Source: an uncultured Bacilli bacterium
GTDB taxonomy: Bacteria; Bacillota_I; Bacilli_A; RF39; UBA660
DNA: 19,682 nucleotides
NCBI GenBank assembly: GCA_944359735.1
Contig: CALVTA010000014.1
Span: 1 to 19,682, forward strand
Direction of reading: 5' to 3'
The notes under the pieces were generated by a model that was not told the origin of the DNA, did not search any database, and saw only the letters and a list, made by a program, of their open reading frames with translations. Below, in pieces: positions 1 to 7,287 of the stretch. The number at the start of each line of letters is the position of its first letter. Within the stretch, counting starts at the first letter, position 1. The translations under genes and the position numbers were made by a program.

Positions 1-24
1 GCTTTTCCCTTCTGAAATTCTTGT

Positions 25-49
25 AAAAAAAAGAAAGAGCAAGTCTTTC
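25..49 (-). terminator. Rho-independent terminator after mutS remnant
   Basis: Read on the minus strand, GAAAGA-CTTGC-TCTTTC forms a perfect 6-bp stem with a 5-nt loop and is followed at once by eight T residues. It lies about 10 nt beyond the stop codon of the mutS fragment, so it is the natural end of that transcript. Confidence 0.75.
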
Positions 50-58
50 CTAGTAAAA

Positions 59-190
59 TTATTTTTGTTCTTTCTCTTCCATAATCTTTTTCAAATCATA
101 TAATACATTTAACGCTTCAATTGGAGTCATTTGTAAAGGTTCAATCTCTTTCAACTTTTCTTCTACTCTATTGAAATAAAAAGACGCTCT
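59..190 (-). pseudogene. mutS: 3' remnant of mutS (DNA mismatch recognition ATPase), C-terminal ~43 codons only
   Basis: The minus-strand frame ends with residues reading EPLQMTPIEALNVLYDLKK and then a short charged tail and TAA. This matches the conserved C-terminal helix of bacterial MutS (the 'MTPLEAMNxxYxLKK' segment that follows the ATPase domain and supports dimer/tetramer contacts). Going upstream the frame meets an in-frame TGA at 191-193, and the insertion sequence begins 12 bases further on. The mismatch-binding, clamp and Walker A/B ATPase parts of a normal ~850-residue MutS are absent: on the far side of the IS lies the end of a Fem-type gene, not mutS. The fragment alone cannot act in mismatch repair. 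Either an IS-associated rearrangement removed or relocated the rest, or the join is an assembly artefact. The MutS identification rests on one short but distinctive motif. Confidence 0.75.
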
Positions 191-204
191 TCACATCTTT
201 CCTA

Positions 205-229
205 TGAACTGAACCCCAAAAGTTGGGCA
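205..229. repeat. Terminal inverted repeat of the IS, OrfB-proximal end
   Basis: Begins TGAACTGAACCCCAAAAGTT, the classical IS150-group end sequence. It pairs with the 25-bp end at 1618-1642 with 16 identical positions, the outer CA/TG and the inner CCCC run being conserved. Confidence 0.8.
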
Positions 230-244
230 GTTTATAAATAATTT

Positions 245-1054
245 CTAATTAGAGGATTGTAACCTGTAATTTACAGGAGACAGTCCTTTTAATTTTACTT
301 TAATTCTATCATAATTATAATAATTAATATAGTCATCTATTGCTTTTATCAAATCATCTAATGTTTCATAATTATCTTCTTGATCATAAAACATTTCTGT
401 TTTTAGTATTCCAAAGAAATTTTCCATCATTCCATTATCCATACTATTTCCTTTTCTAGACATGCTTTGTTTAATTCCTTTATTCTTTAATCTTTGTTGA
501 TAAGATTGATGTTGATATTGCCATCCTTGATCTGAATGAAATATTAATCCTTCTAAATTTTTACCATCAAATGCTTTATTAAGCATATCATTTATTTGTT
601 CTAAATTAGGTGATTTAGAAGTGTTATATGATATTACTTCTCCATTAAAGCCATCTAAAATTGGAGATAAATAACATTTTTCTCCACGAAGATTAAATTC
701 AGTAACATCTGTATACCATTTTTGATTGGGCTTATCTGCATAAAATTCACGATTAATGTAGTTATCAGCTATTTTACCAACAGTTCCTTTATATGATGAA
801 TATTTTCTCTTATTTCTCTTTAAAGGTTTTAAACCTAATTTTACCATTATTCTATAAACTTTCTTATGGTTAATATTATAGCCTTGATTTCTAAGTTCTA
901 ATGTAATCCTACGATAACCATATCTTTCCTTATTATTAATAAATATTTCCTTTATTTTATCTATTATTTCTTTATTTTTATCATCTTTGTCTGTTTTAGA
1001 CAAAGTATAATAATATACAGATTTAGCTAAACCTGATACTTGTAGAAGAATCAT
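245..1054 (-). CDS. IS3-family transposase OrfB (DDE integrase catalytic domain)
   Basis: This is the catalytic half of the IS3-type transposase, which cuts and joins the element's ends through a circular intermediate. An N-terminal HTH_21-like part carries the typical RYGYRRI segment (residues 44-50). The rve integrase core follows, with D116 in WYTDVTEF, D175 in FHSDQG and E211 in MENFFG; the D-E spacing of 35 residues is the IS3 hallmark. The C-terminal Y-N-Y-D-R block and LSPVNYR end are also typical. The frame stays open upstream of this ATG through 13 more residues (ending ELRLKYPL), back to the frameshift site. Thus the main active product is probably an OrfAB fusion of about 450 residues made by -1 slippage rather than a protein started here. 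Confidence 0.92.
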   Translation of the reverse strand: MILLQVSGLAKSVYYYTLSKTDKDDKNKEIIDKIKEIFINNKERYGYRRITLELRNQGYNINHKKVYRIMVKLGLKPLKRNKRKYSSYKGTVGKIADNYINREFYADKPNQKWYTDVTEFNLRGEKCYLSPILDGFNGEVISYNTSKSPNLEQINDMLNKAFDGKNLEGLIFHSDQGWQYQHQSYQQRLKNKGIKQSMSRKGNSMDNGMMENFFGILKTEMFYDQEDNYETLDDLIKAIDDYINYYNYDRIKVKLKGLSPVNYRLQSSN

Positions 1055-1089
1055 TAATGGGTATTTTAGCCGAAGTTCACTTACAACAT

Positions 1090-1599
1090 TTACTTTTTCT
1101 TCTGTTGTTGATTCTTCCTTGCTTGAACAACGGCTCTCAATTTTTTTGAGTATTCTAGCTCAGCTTTCAAATATAAATTTTCTTTTTTTAATCTTTCATT
1201 TTCTTCTTCTAGTGTTTCGTTTTTTTTAGGTTTACTTTCTTTTTTATTCATAGTTGGACGTCCTCGCTTTCGTTCAACTATATTATAACCCATTTTTTTA
1301 TATTCTCGTATCCAATTAAACAAAATTCCATTACTTAATAAACCTTCGTCTATAGAAACGGATAAAACTGTTTCTCCACCTAATAAAACTCTATTAATAA
1401 TTTGTTCTTTTTCATAATTGTTAAATTTTCTATTTTTAGTGGTTCTAAGAATATCATATCCATGTTTATCTATTAATCTAGTTAAATAATCAATTTTATC
1501 TTTTCCTATCAAATATTTTTTTGATAAGTTAATTCTTGTTTCTCCATTTTTTCTCTCATTATATATATTTATTTTATCTTCATAACTTAATTTTGACAT
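1090..1599 (-). CDS. IS3-family transposase OrfA (HTH and leucine zipper)
   Basis: A 169-residue, basic protein that binds the element's ends and regulates transposition. Residues 1-60 and 60-110 look like two helix-turn-helix units, as in the IS150 group (insJ-like domains); the second ends with a WIREYKKMGY segment. A basic stretch (KRGRPTMNKKE) follows, then a heptad leucine zipper (ETLEEENERLKKENLYL) that allows OrfA-OrfA and OrfA-OrfAB pairing. The length matches IS150 OrfA. The gene ends in a lysine-rich tail encoded by the slippery A-run, and TAA follows directly, so a fraction of ribosomes would shift into the OrfB frame. Confidence 0.9.
   Translation of the reverse strand: MSKLSYEDKINIYNERKNGETRINLSKKYLIGKDKIDYLTRLIDKHGYDILRTTKNRKFNNYEKEQIINRVLLGGETVLSVSIDEGLLSNGILFNWIREYKKMGYNIVERKRGRPTMNKKESKPKKNETLEEENERLKKENLYLKAELEYSKKLRAVVQARKNQQQKKK
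1093..1099 (-). other. Probable -1 programmed ribosomal frameshift site (G AAA AAG)
   Basis: In the OrfA frame the minus strand reads G-AAA-AAG directly before the TAA stop (1090-1092). The OrfB frame is -1 relative to OrfA and is open across this site. Tandem slippage on AAA-AAG is the standard mechanism for making OrfAB in IS3 elements; the first base here is G instead of the canonical A. Confidence 0.7.
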
Positions 1600-1617
1600 A
1601 TAAAAACCTCGTTTCTA

Positions 1618-1642
1618 TGTCCAAGAAACGGGGGTCATATCA
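1618..1642. repeat. Terminal inverted repeat of the IS, OrfA-proximal end
   Basis: This 25-bp end (starts TGTCCAAG, finishes GGTCATATCA) is the imperfect complement of the end at 205-229. It lies 18 bases upstream of the OrfA start and just 8 bases from the stop codon of the neighbouring Fem-type gene. Confidence 0.75.
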
Positions 1643-1650
1643 ACAAAAAG

Positions 1651-2943
1651 TCATCTTTTAATATTTTTTAATTTGTGATAAAGAGCATAACTAATCTTAT
1701 AAGCATGATACCAGAAAGGACTAATAATAAGATCAAATTCTCCAATTAATTCTACTACTTGTCCTCCAAAACTCTTCTTAAATAGATAAAGTCCAAGTAA
1801 AGGATTATTTTCACTAAAGTCTCCTGTAATACCATAGAAGTTATATGTATCATACCCATTATCTATTGCATATTTAACACCTGCAAAGTGAAGAGTATAA
1901 GCAGATTGAAAACTCATAAGTTCTGCTTTAGAACCACCGTATAAAGATAACACTTCTTTACCATAGATTAAGAAAAGAATTCCTCCAAGTATTGGCTTAT
2001 TTCCATATTTTTCTTTCATATCTTTAGTTTTTTCAATGTTTTTCTCTAATCTTTTAATTTCATTCTTTTCAAACTCTTGTTTACTATGATATTTCTTCTC
2101 ATTCATAGGTTTACTTTTATCTTCATACTGCTTTTTTCTTGTTTTAATAGATTTCTCTAAAGCTTCTATTACTTTTTTAGTATTTTCTATCTCTTCATCA
2201 AAATCTATTTCCGCAATTAATATTTTCAAAATACCATCATCGTGTAAACTATCCCACATATTCTCATAATAAGATAAAGGTCTATCAATAAATTCACGTC
2301 TTTCTCCAGTATGTTGCATAATATCTTTAAATATAGGTAACTCATCTCTTGTAATTTCTCTAACCTTTACACCAAGTCTTTCATTCTTTCTTAAAATCTG
2401 TCTTGTCTTAGAATCCATATCTTTCATAACATCATCAACAGATCTATCTTTAACAGTAATAGTATGCATCCATCTAGGTTGTAAGGCGTCTTGCATTAAG
2501 TTAAACCCAAAATGTTTATAACCCAACTTCTTTAAGTTATCAACAGTATCACTATTATCTATACCATCTTTAACTAAATCACCATTTAAATCTCTTTGCT
2601 TATACATAACATAAGGATCTATCTTAACAAATATACCTTCCTTACTTTTAACAAACTTCTTAACTTCTTCTGTAAACTCTTTTAATAAGTTATAGTCATG
2701 ATAATCAATTAAAAATCCTCTAGGTGAATAAAACATATATTTCTTAACAATAGGTACACGCTTTGCAAGTAATAAAGCAGCTGAGATTAAACTTCCTTTA
2801 TCATCATATAAACCTACAACATAATGCTTCCAACCATTATGTTCCTTTAATTTAGCCCAACCTTTAGTCTGATGAAAAGTCGCTTCATCAGTAGTTAAAG
2901 CAAATTTCTCTAACTCTTCAAAACTAATCTCTTTCAATTTCAT
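1651..2943 (-). CDS. FemA/MurM-type peptidoglycan bridge aminoacyltransferase, second of a tandem pair
   Basis: Proteins of this family add amino acids from aminoacyl-tRNA to the side chain of lipid II at the inner face of the membrane, building the interpeptide bridge. The 430-residue length fits FemA/MurM. Two GNAT-like halves are seen: an early part with FHQTKGWAKLK and the YSPRGFLIDY segment (about 72-81), and a late part with LYGGSKAELMSFQSAY, YNFYGITGD and NPLLGLYLFKKSFGG. They are interrupted by a charged coiled-coil arm (about 249-312), the tRNA-synthetase-like arm of FemA/MurM. The start overlaps the upstream fem gene by 20 bases; AAGGA lies 9 bases before the ATG. The stop is only 8 bases from the IS end, so the native terminator is missing. 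The amino acid it transfers cannot be read from sequence. Confidence 0.9.
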   Translation of the reverse strand: MKLKEISFEELEKFALTTDEATFHQTKGWAKLKEHNGWKHYVVGLYDDKGSLISAALLLAKRVPIVKKYMFYSPRGFLIDYHDYNLLKEFTEEVKKFVKSKEGIFVKIDPYVMYKQRDLNGDLVKDGIDNSDTVDNLKKLGYKHFGFNLMQDALQPRWMHTITVKDRSVDDVMKDMDSKTRQILRKNERLGVKVREITRDELPIFKDIMQHTGERREFIDRPLSYYENMWDSLHDDGILKILIAEIDFDEEIENTKKVIEALEKSIKTRKKQYEDKSKPMNEKKYHSKQEFEKNEIKRLEKNIEKTKDMKEKYGNKPILGGILFLIYGKEVLSLYGGSKAELMSFQSAYTLHFAGVKYAIDNGYDTYNFYGITGDFSENNPLLGLYLFKKSFGGQVVELIGEFDLIISPFWYHAYKISYALYHKLKNIKR

Positions 2944-4225
2944 CTTTAAGTTCCTTCTTCTTTCTTTTCTTAATCATATTTCTATATAAAGGTACAGCCT
3001 TTGTAAAAGCAAAGTAGTAAAAAGGTTTAACTACATAATCAAATTCTCCCATAAATTCAACATAGTCACCACCGAATTTCTTTTTAAACTCGTGTAAACC
3101 AAGTCTAGGGTTATCTTTAGATAAATCACCAATAGTGCCAAACTGATCATATATCTTTAATCCTCTATCTTTACAAAATTTTAAATGTTCATAATAAGTA
3201 TGATAATTAACATAAGTTTCTGTTAAGATATTATGGTTTCCCGCATAAAGAACCCAAGCTTTATCACCATACTCTAAAATCATATGAGCAGAAAGCGTTA
3301 CTTCCTCGCCATACTCTTTTAAATAGTTATTATATTTTTCTACTTCTTTTTCTAAATTCTCTTTTTGTCTAGAAAGTTCCTTAAGTTTATTTTTAACACT
3401 CTTAGACATATTCTCTTTAGGAAGTTCCCCTATCTTTTTATAAACTTCCTCTAAATCATTATTTAATACTTCTAAACTATCTTTAATATTAACTTTACCT
3501 AAAAATAAAGTTGCCTTATTATCTTCATTAAATAATTTATATAGAGTCTTATAATAATCAATCCCATAAGAAACAAAATCTTTTCTTGATTCCGTCAACA
3601 TCATTAAATGATAAAAAGTCGGTATATCTTTTTCTGTTCCAATCTCTACTTTAGTTTTAAGTTTAAGGGATTTAGCAATTCTTTGTTTCGTTGTCTTTGA
3701 AAAATGACTCTCTATTTCTTCTATGCTTTGATTTAAATCTATTCTGAAAGTATATCTTGGCTGCATTGTCTCAAAGTTTTTAGTAAATCCTAAATGTTTA
3801 TAACCAATTCTTAATAATTCATTGTAAATTATCCGTTCCTTAGATTCAACTTCTGTTATCTCACCTTTATAGTTTTCCTTTTTCCAAATAATATCAGGAT
3901 CTATCTTTACGTAAATCGCTTTTTTTCTTTTGGCAAAATTAACAATCTCTTCTGTAAATTTACTTAATACTTCAAAATTATAAAAATTAATCACATATCC
4001 TCTTGGTGCATATAAATAGCATAGTCCAAAAGGAAGACTTTTCTTAAGTAAAAGAGTAGCTGCAATTATCTTTCCATCATCATCGAGTCCCAAATAGTAA
4101 GGAGTAAGGTTCCTTCTTTCTTTAGCAAGTTCGCCCCAGTCATAAGACTGTAAAAAATGACTTTTATAGGGATTAAATTTTACAAATTTTTCATATTCTT
4201 TTTTCTCTAAAACTCTTAATTCCAT
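2924..4225 (-). CDS. FemA/MurM-type peptidoglycan bridge aminoacyltransferase, first of a tandem pair
   Basis: This is a paralogue of the following gene with the same layout: HFLQSYDWGELA near the N-terminus, a YAPRGYVINFY segment, a central coiled-coil arm (about 240-306) and a C-terminal half with LYAGNHNILTETYVNYHTY, YDQFGTIGD and NPRLGLHEFKKKFGG. It would act on lipid II in the cytoplasm. A GTG at 4234 would lengthen it by three codons. I prefer the ATG at 4225 because the predicted transcript starts near 4239, and GTGAT just ahead of the ATG fits the GGTGAT-type ribosome site used at 11453. Two tandem enzymes suggest a two-residue bridge made stepwise, as with MurM and MurN, but this is inference. 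Confidence 0.9.
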   Translation of the reverse strand: MELRVLEKKEYEKFVKFNPYKSHFLQSYDWGELAKERRNLTPYYLGLDDDGKIIAATLLLKKSLPFGLCYLYAPRGYVINFYNFEVLSKFTEEIVNFAKRKKAIYVKIDPDIIWKKENYKGEITEVESKERIIYNELLRIGYKHLGFTKNFETMQPRYTFRIDLNQSIEEIESHFSKTTKQRIAKSLKLKTKVEIGTEKDIPTFYHLMMLTESRKDFVSYGIDYYKTLYKLFNEDNKATLFLGKVNIKDSLEVLNNDLEEVYKKIGELPKENMSKSVKNKLKELSRQKENLEKEVEKYNNYLKEYGEEVTLSAHMILEYGDKAWVLYAGNHNILTETYVNYHTYYEHLKFCKDRGLKIYDQFGTIGDLSKDNPRLGLHEFKKKFGGDYVEFMGEFDYVVKPFYYFAFTKAVPLYRNMIKKRKKKELKDEIERD

Positions 4226-4245
4226 TTTTATCACAACCTATATAA

Positions 4246-4274
4246 AGTATAATTTATTTAATAATTACTGTCAA
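4246..4274 (-). promoter_or_regulatory. Sigma-A promoter of the fem operon
   Basis: On the minus strand TTGACA (4269-4274), a 17-bp spacer and TATACT (4246-4251) form an almost consensus sigma-A promoter. The start point would be near 4239, about 14 bases before the preferred ATG of the first fem gene. Confidence 0.85.
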
Positions 4275-4343
4275 TTTTAGTATGTTCTAAAAAAAGAAAA
4301 AAATTAAAAGAAAACGCAAATAATTACTAAGAATATTATAAAT

Positions 4344-4366
4344 AAAAAAAGAGCATGTTGCTCTTT
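4344..4366 (-). terminator. Terminator of the small Met/Pro-rich gene
   Basis: Minus strand AAAGAGCA-ACA-TGCTCTTT is a perfect 8-bp stem with a 3-nt loop, followed by a run of T residues (TTTTTTTATTT counting the stem end). The left arm begins inside the TAA stop of the gene at 4365, so stop codon and terminator overlap. It separates this gene from the fem promoter. Confidence 0.85.
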
Positions 4367-4616
4367 ACATCATATATTTATCATTATTATTTCCGTAACC
4401 TGTATTTTGGCTATCAAATGTTCTAGGTGTAATCATAGAAGATTCTATTCTGCTAACTCTATTATCTAATCTTCTAATTTGTCTTTCAAGTCTATTAATT
4501 TGATTTTCTAAACTATTAAGTCTCTGATTTATATTATTAGAAAAATTAGGTCCAGGTCTCATTCCTGGATTATTCATATTAGGGTTCATTGGCCACATTG
4601 GCATACCTTGATTCAT
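4365..4616 (-). CDS. Small Met/Pro/Asn-rich coiled-coil protein, function unknown
   Basis: This is an 83-residue protein of unknown role. The N-terminal third is rich in Met, Pro and Asn (starts MNQGMPMWPMNPNMNN) and looks disordered. The middle has regular heptads (NQRLNSLENQINRLERQIRR) with conserved Leu/Ile every 3-4 residues, a short coiled coil likely to oligomerise. The tail is polar and ends YMM. An ATG at 4661 would give 98 residues but lies upstream of the TATAAT at 4641-4646, and the ATG at 4625 has GAGG butted against it; the ATG at 4616 has GAGG about 9 bases ahead. It has its own promoter and terminator and is divergent from trmB. Such composition recalls small spore-coat or envelope proteins of Firmicutes, but no family can be named safely. 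Confidence 0.7.
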   Translation of the reverse strand: MNQGMPMWPMNPNMNNPGMRPGPNFSNNINQRLNSLENQINRLERQIRRLDNRVSRIESSMITPRTFDSQNTGYGNNNDKYMM

Positions 4617-4640
4617 AAAATTCATCCTCACTTTCAAGAT

Positions 4641-4646
4641 ATTATA
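4641..4646 (-). promoter_or_regulatory. -10 element (TATAAT) for the small Met/Pro-rich gene
   Basis: A consensus TATAAT on the minus strand 24 bases before the ATG at 4616. No good -35 box is visible at 16-18 bp, so the promoter call rests on the -10 and on the position of the gene. Confidence 0.5.
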
Positions 4647-4694
4647 TTCTAAACATTCCATTTTTATGATAAACTATAAGTCGGAGGAGTTTTT

Positions 4695-5317
<623 letters not shown>

Positions 5318-5321
<4 letters not shown>

Positions 5322-5347
5322 CAAACCCAATATTTATTTGTTATAAT
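5318..5347 (+). promoter_or_regulatory. Extended -10 promoter of the lipoprotein/YtxH operon
   Basis: GTGACA (5318-5323, 5 of 6 matches to the -35 consensus) is followed 18 bp later by TATAAT (5342-5347), with the extended-10 dinucleotide TG one base before it. The -35 box overlaps the trmB stop codon. Confidence 0.75.
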
Positions 5348-5370
5348 ATTATAAGAGTAGGTGTTGCATA

Positions 5371-6045
5371 TTGAAAAAAAAATTATTAATACTAACAATC
5401 TCTATTTTTGTTTTAACAGGATGTACTAATATTAATAGTACTAATTTAAACGAAGTAATTGACATTATGTTATCTTCTAAAGTCACCCTTGCTAATAATG
5501 TTTTTGAAGGCTATAAGTACTATATACCAAGAGGTTTGAAATTAACTTCAAAAGATGAATATAATGCTGTTCTTTTAGATGAATACAATAATACCTACTA
5601 TTTCTATATTGACGTAATTAGTTATTATAATAAAGAAAATTTAGATTATAAAGTCAATAAAAGATCTTATTTCTCAAAAGAACTAAATTATAATAATAAA
5701 ATGGGATATTTAGAAATAACTAAAATAGAAGAAGATGATTATTATTTTATTGAATACATGTATAATTACGGTAAAATAGAAGCGTTTGTTAAAGAAACTG
5801 AGATAAATAGTGCTGTTATAAATATGAGTAGTGTTCTTTCATCTTTAAGCTTTAATCGATCAGTACTAGAAACTCTAGTTGGGAATAAAGTCTTAAACTA
5901 TAAAGAAGATACTTATAATGTTATGAAGCCAAAAGGGAGCACAGCCACTAAAGATACATATCTAGAATACGAAGAAAAATACGGTATCTATGAAGGCTAC
6001 GGTGATAATAAAGAAGAAGACACAATAGAAATAGAAGAGGACTAA
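5371..6045 (+). CDS. Lipoprotein of unknown function
   Basis: The protein begins with a lipoprotein signal: MKKK, a hydrophobic stretch and the lipobox LTGC with C18 as the lipidated residue, so it should sit on the outer face of the membrane. The mature part (about 205 residues) is rich in Tyr, Asn and acidic residues and includes the segment NNVFEGYKYYIPRGLKL, followed by an apparently globular region and a disordered acidic tail ending EIEED. No enzyme motif is visible. The start is TTG at 5371: AGGTG lies 7 bases upstream and there is no in-frame ATG nearby. It opens a four-gene run with a long charged protein, a DUF948-like membrane protein and a YtxH protein, which suggests an envelope role. 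Function unknown. Confidence 0.8.
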   Translation: MKKKLLILTISIFVLTGCTNINSTNLNEVIDIMLSSKVTLANNVFEGYKYYIPRGLKLTSKDEYNAVLLDEYNNTYYFYIDVISYYNKENLDYKVNKRSYFSKELNYNNKMGYLEITKIEEDDYYFIEYMYNYGKIEAFVKETEINSAVINMSSVLSSLSFNRSVLETLVGNKVLNYKEDTYNVMKPKGSTATKDTYLEYEEKYGIYEGYGDNKEEDTIEIEED

Positions 6046-6066
6046 GAAAGGTGGAGAATAAGTCTT

Positions 6067-7011
6067 ATGAAACTATTAGATAAATTAAAAAATGCTCTTT
6101 TTGAAGAAGAATATGTAGAAGTTGAAGAAAAAAAAGAGGTTAAGAAGAAAGAAAAACCTATTGCTAAAAAAATAATAGTAGAAGAACCTAAAAAACAACC
6201 TCAAAAAGAAGACTTAATTGTAGAAGAAGAAAAAACAAAATCTTCTTATGAAACTCCTAATAGAGATTTTAAATTTAAAGCTATTTTAGATGATGACTTT
6301 ATTGATTTAGAACAGGAAAAGAAAACACCATCTCTTCCTAAAAAAGAAGAACCTTTAAAAAGAAAAGAACCAAAAGTAGAAAGAGAACTTTATAAAGAAG
6401 AAAAAAAAGAAGAAAAAAAACCATATGGAGTTTTACTAGATAATGAAATTAAAATTCATGAGTATGGATCCTATGAAAAACAAAAAGAGAAAAAAGAATT
6501 TCATCCATCACCAATTATTTCTCCAATTTATGGAGTTTTAGATCAAAATTACAAAAAAGATGAAATTGTGACAAAAAAAGAGATTAGAATAACAAGTAGT
6601 TATAAATCAAAAAATATTGATGTTGATAGCGTTAGAGAAAAAGCTTATGGCAACAATGATGATATCTTTGAAGAAGAACTTACATCTAATAAGCAAAAAG
6701 AAGAAAAACAGGAAGAAAGTAAAGTGGAAGAGAACATAGAAATAAAAGAAGAAGATAGCTTATTAGATATAAGTGATGATAACACACCATCTGTTGCAAA
6801 AGTTACCATGGGAGACGCAGAAGAATATTATACTGATTTAGGACTAGAATATAACATTGATTATAAAGATGCATCACATGAGAAAGCAACCGGCAGAAGA
6901 ACAGATTTAAGAAATTTCAATGAAGATGACTATCAAAAAGATGATACTAGCATTGAAGACAACTTATTTGATTTAATAGATTCAATGTACGAAGAAAAGA
7001 AAGGAGAATAA
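6067..7011 (+). CDS. Long charged, mostly disordered protein with short conserved-looking motifs
   Basis: A 314-residue protein dominated by Lys and Glu (KEKE-type low complexity, about residues 15-60 and 95-145). It has no signal peptide. The first 12 residues (MKLLDKLKNALF) could form an amphipathic helix of the kind that tethers SepF-like division proteins to the membrane, but no SepF domain follows. Embedded in the low-complexity sequence are ordered-looking short motifs: PYGVLLDNEIKIHEYG (about 119-134), PSPIISPIYGVLDQNY (147-162) and a C-terminal NLFDLIDSMYEEKK. Two of them share the core YGVL. This suggests a scaffold with linear docking sites. It follows the lipoprotein gene by 21 bases with GGTGGAG as ribosome site, and the next gene starts 3 bases after its stop. 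Function unknown. Confidence 0.8.
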   Translation: MKLLDKLKNALFEEEYVEVEEKKEVKKKEKPIAKKIIVEEPKKQPQKEDLIVEEEKTKSSYETPNRDFKFKAILDDDFIDLEQEKKTPSLPKKEEPLKRKEPKVERELYKEEKKEEKKPYGVLLDNEIKIHEYGSYEKQKEKKEFHPSPIISPIYGVLDQNYKKDEIVTKKEIRITSSYKSKNIDVDSVREKAYGNNDDIFEEELTSNKQKEEKQEESKVEENIEIKEEDSLLDISDDNTPSVAKVTMGDAEEYYTDLGLEYNIDYKDASHEKATGRRTDLRNFNEDDYQKDDTSIEDNLFDLIDSMYEEKKGE

Positions 7012-7014
7012 AAA

Positions 7015-7287
7015 ATGGAATTTTTAGGGGTTATTTTGGATAGTCTATTAATAGTATTAGTAATTATTCTAATAATTTTAGCACTTAAAGCTTTAGATAC
7101 TTTAAATAAAGTAGATGCTATTTTAGATGATACTAAAAGAAAATTAGATAGTCTAGATGGTGTCTTTTCATTAGTTAATACTGTTAACGAAAAATTAACG
7201 GTAGTTACTGATACTGTAATTAGTAGTATTGTAAATTTTATATCAAGTATTTTTAAAAAGAAAGGAAAGGAAGATATTGATGAGTAA
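7015..7287 (+). CDS. DUF948-like (YtxG-type) single-span membrane protein
   Basis: A 90-residue protein with one N-terminal membrane helix (about 5-27, very rich in Leu/Ile/Val) followed by a helical segment with heptad pattern (LDTLNKVDAILDDTKRKLDSL) and a Val/Thr-rich amphipathic stretch, then a short basic tail. This layout matches the DUF948 family, general-stress type proteins found next to YtxH in Bacillus. AGGAG lies upstream of the ATG, which starts 3 bases after the preceding stop. The end overlaps the YtxH gene by 8 bases, so the two are translationally coupled. The assignment is by layout and neighbour, since the family has few invariant residues. Confidence 0.75.
   Translation: MEFLGVILDSLLIVLVIILIILALKALDTLNKVDAILDDTKRKLDSLDGVFSLVNTVNEKLTVVTDTVISSIVNFISSIFKKKGKEDIDE

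Larger units (their letters stand above)
205..1642 (-). mobile_element. IS3-family insertion sequence, IS150-like group, apparently intact (1438 bp)
   Basis: The element holds OrfA (HTH plus leucine zipper) and OrfB (DDE transposase) in two overlapping frames with a -1 slippery site, as in the IS150 group. Its outer ends start TG and finish CA and are related as imperfect inverted repeats (16 of 25 positions identical): TGAACTGAACCCC at 205 and the complement of GGGGGTCATATCA ending at 1642. Length is close to that of IS150 itself. No 3-5 bp target duplication is visible (TCCTA before, ACAAA after), which is unusual for a simple insertion. Both frames are open and all three DDE residues are present, so it may be active. 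Confidence 0.9.

Noticed and set aside
59..190. Reading the leftmost frame as a complete small protein
   Set aside because: Its sequence is the MutS C-terminal signature, it has no ribosome site and meets a stop just before the IS; a truncated mutS end is the simpler view.
4617..4661. Longer N-terminus for the small Met/Pro-rich protein (starts at 4661 or 4625)
   Set aside because: The ATG at 4661 lies upstream of the TATAAT at 4641-4646, and the ATG at 4625 has the GAGG directly against it with no spacer; the ATG at 4616 fits both.
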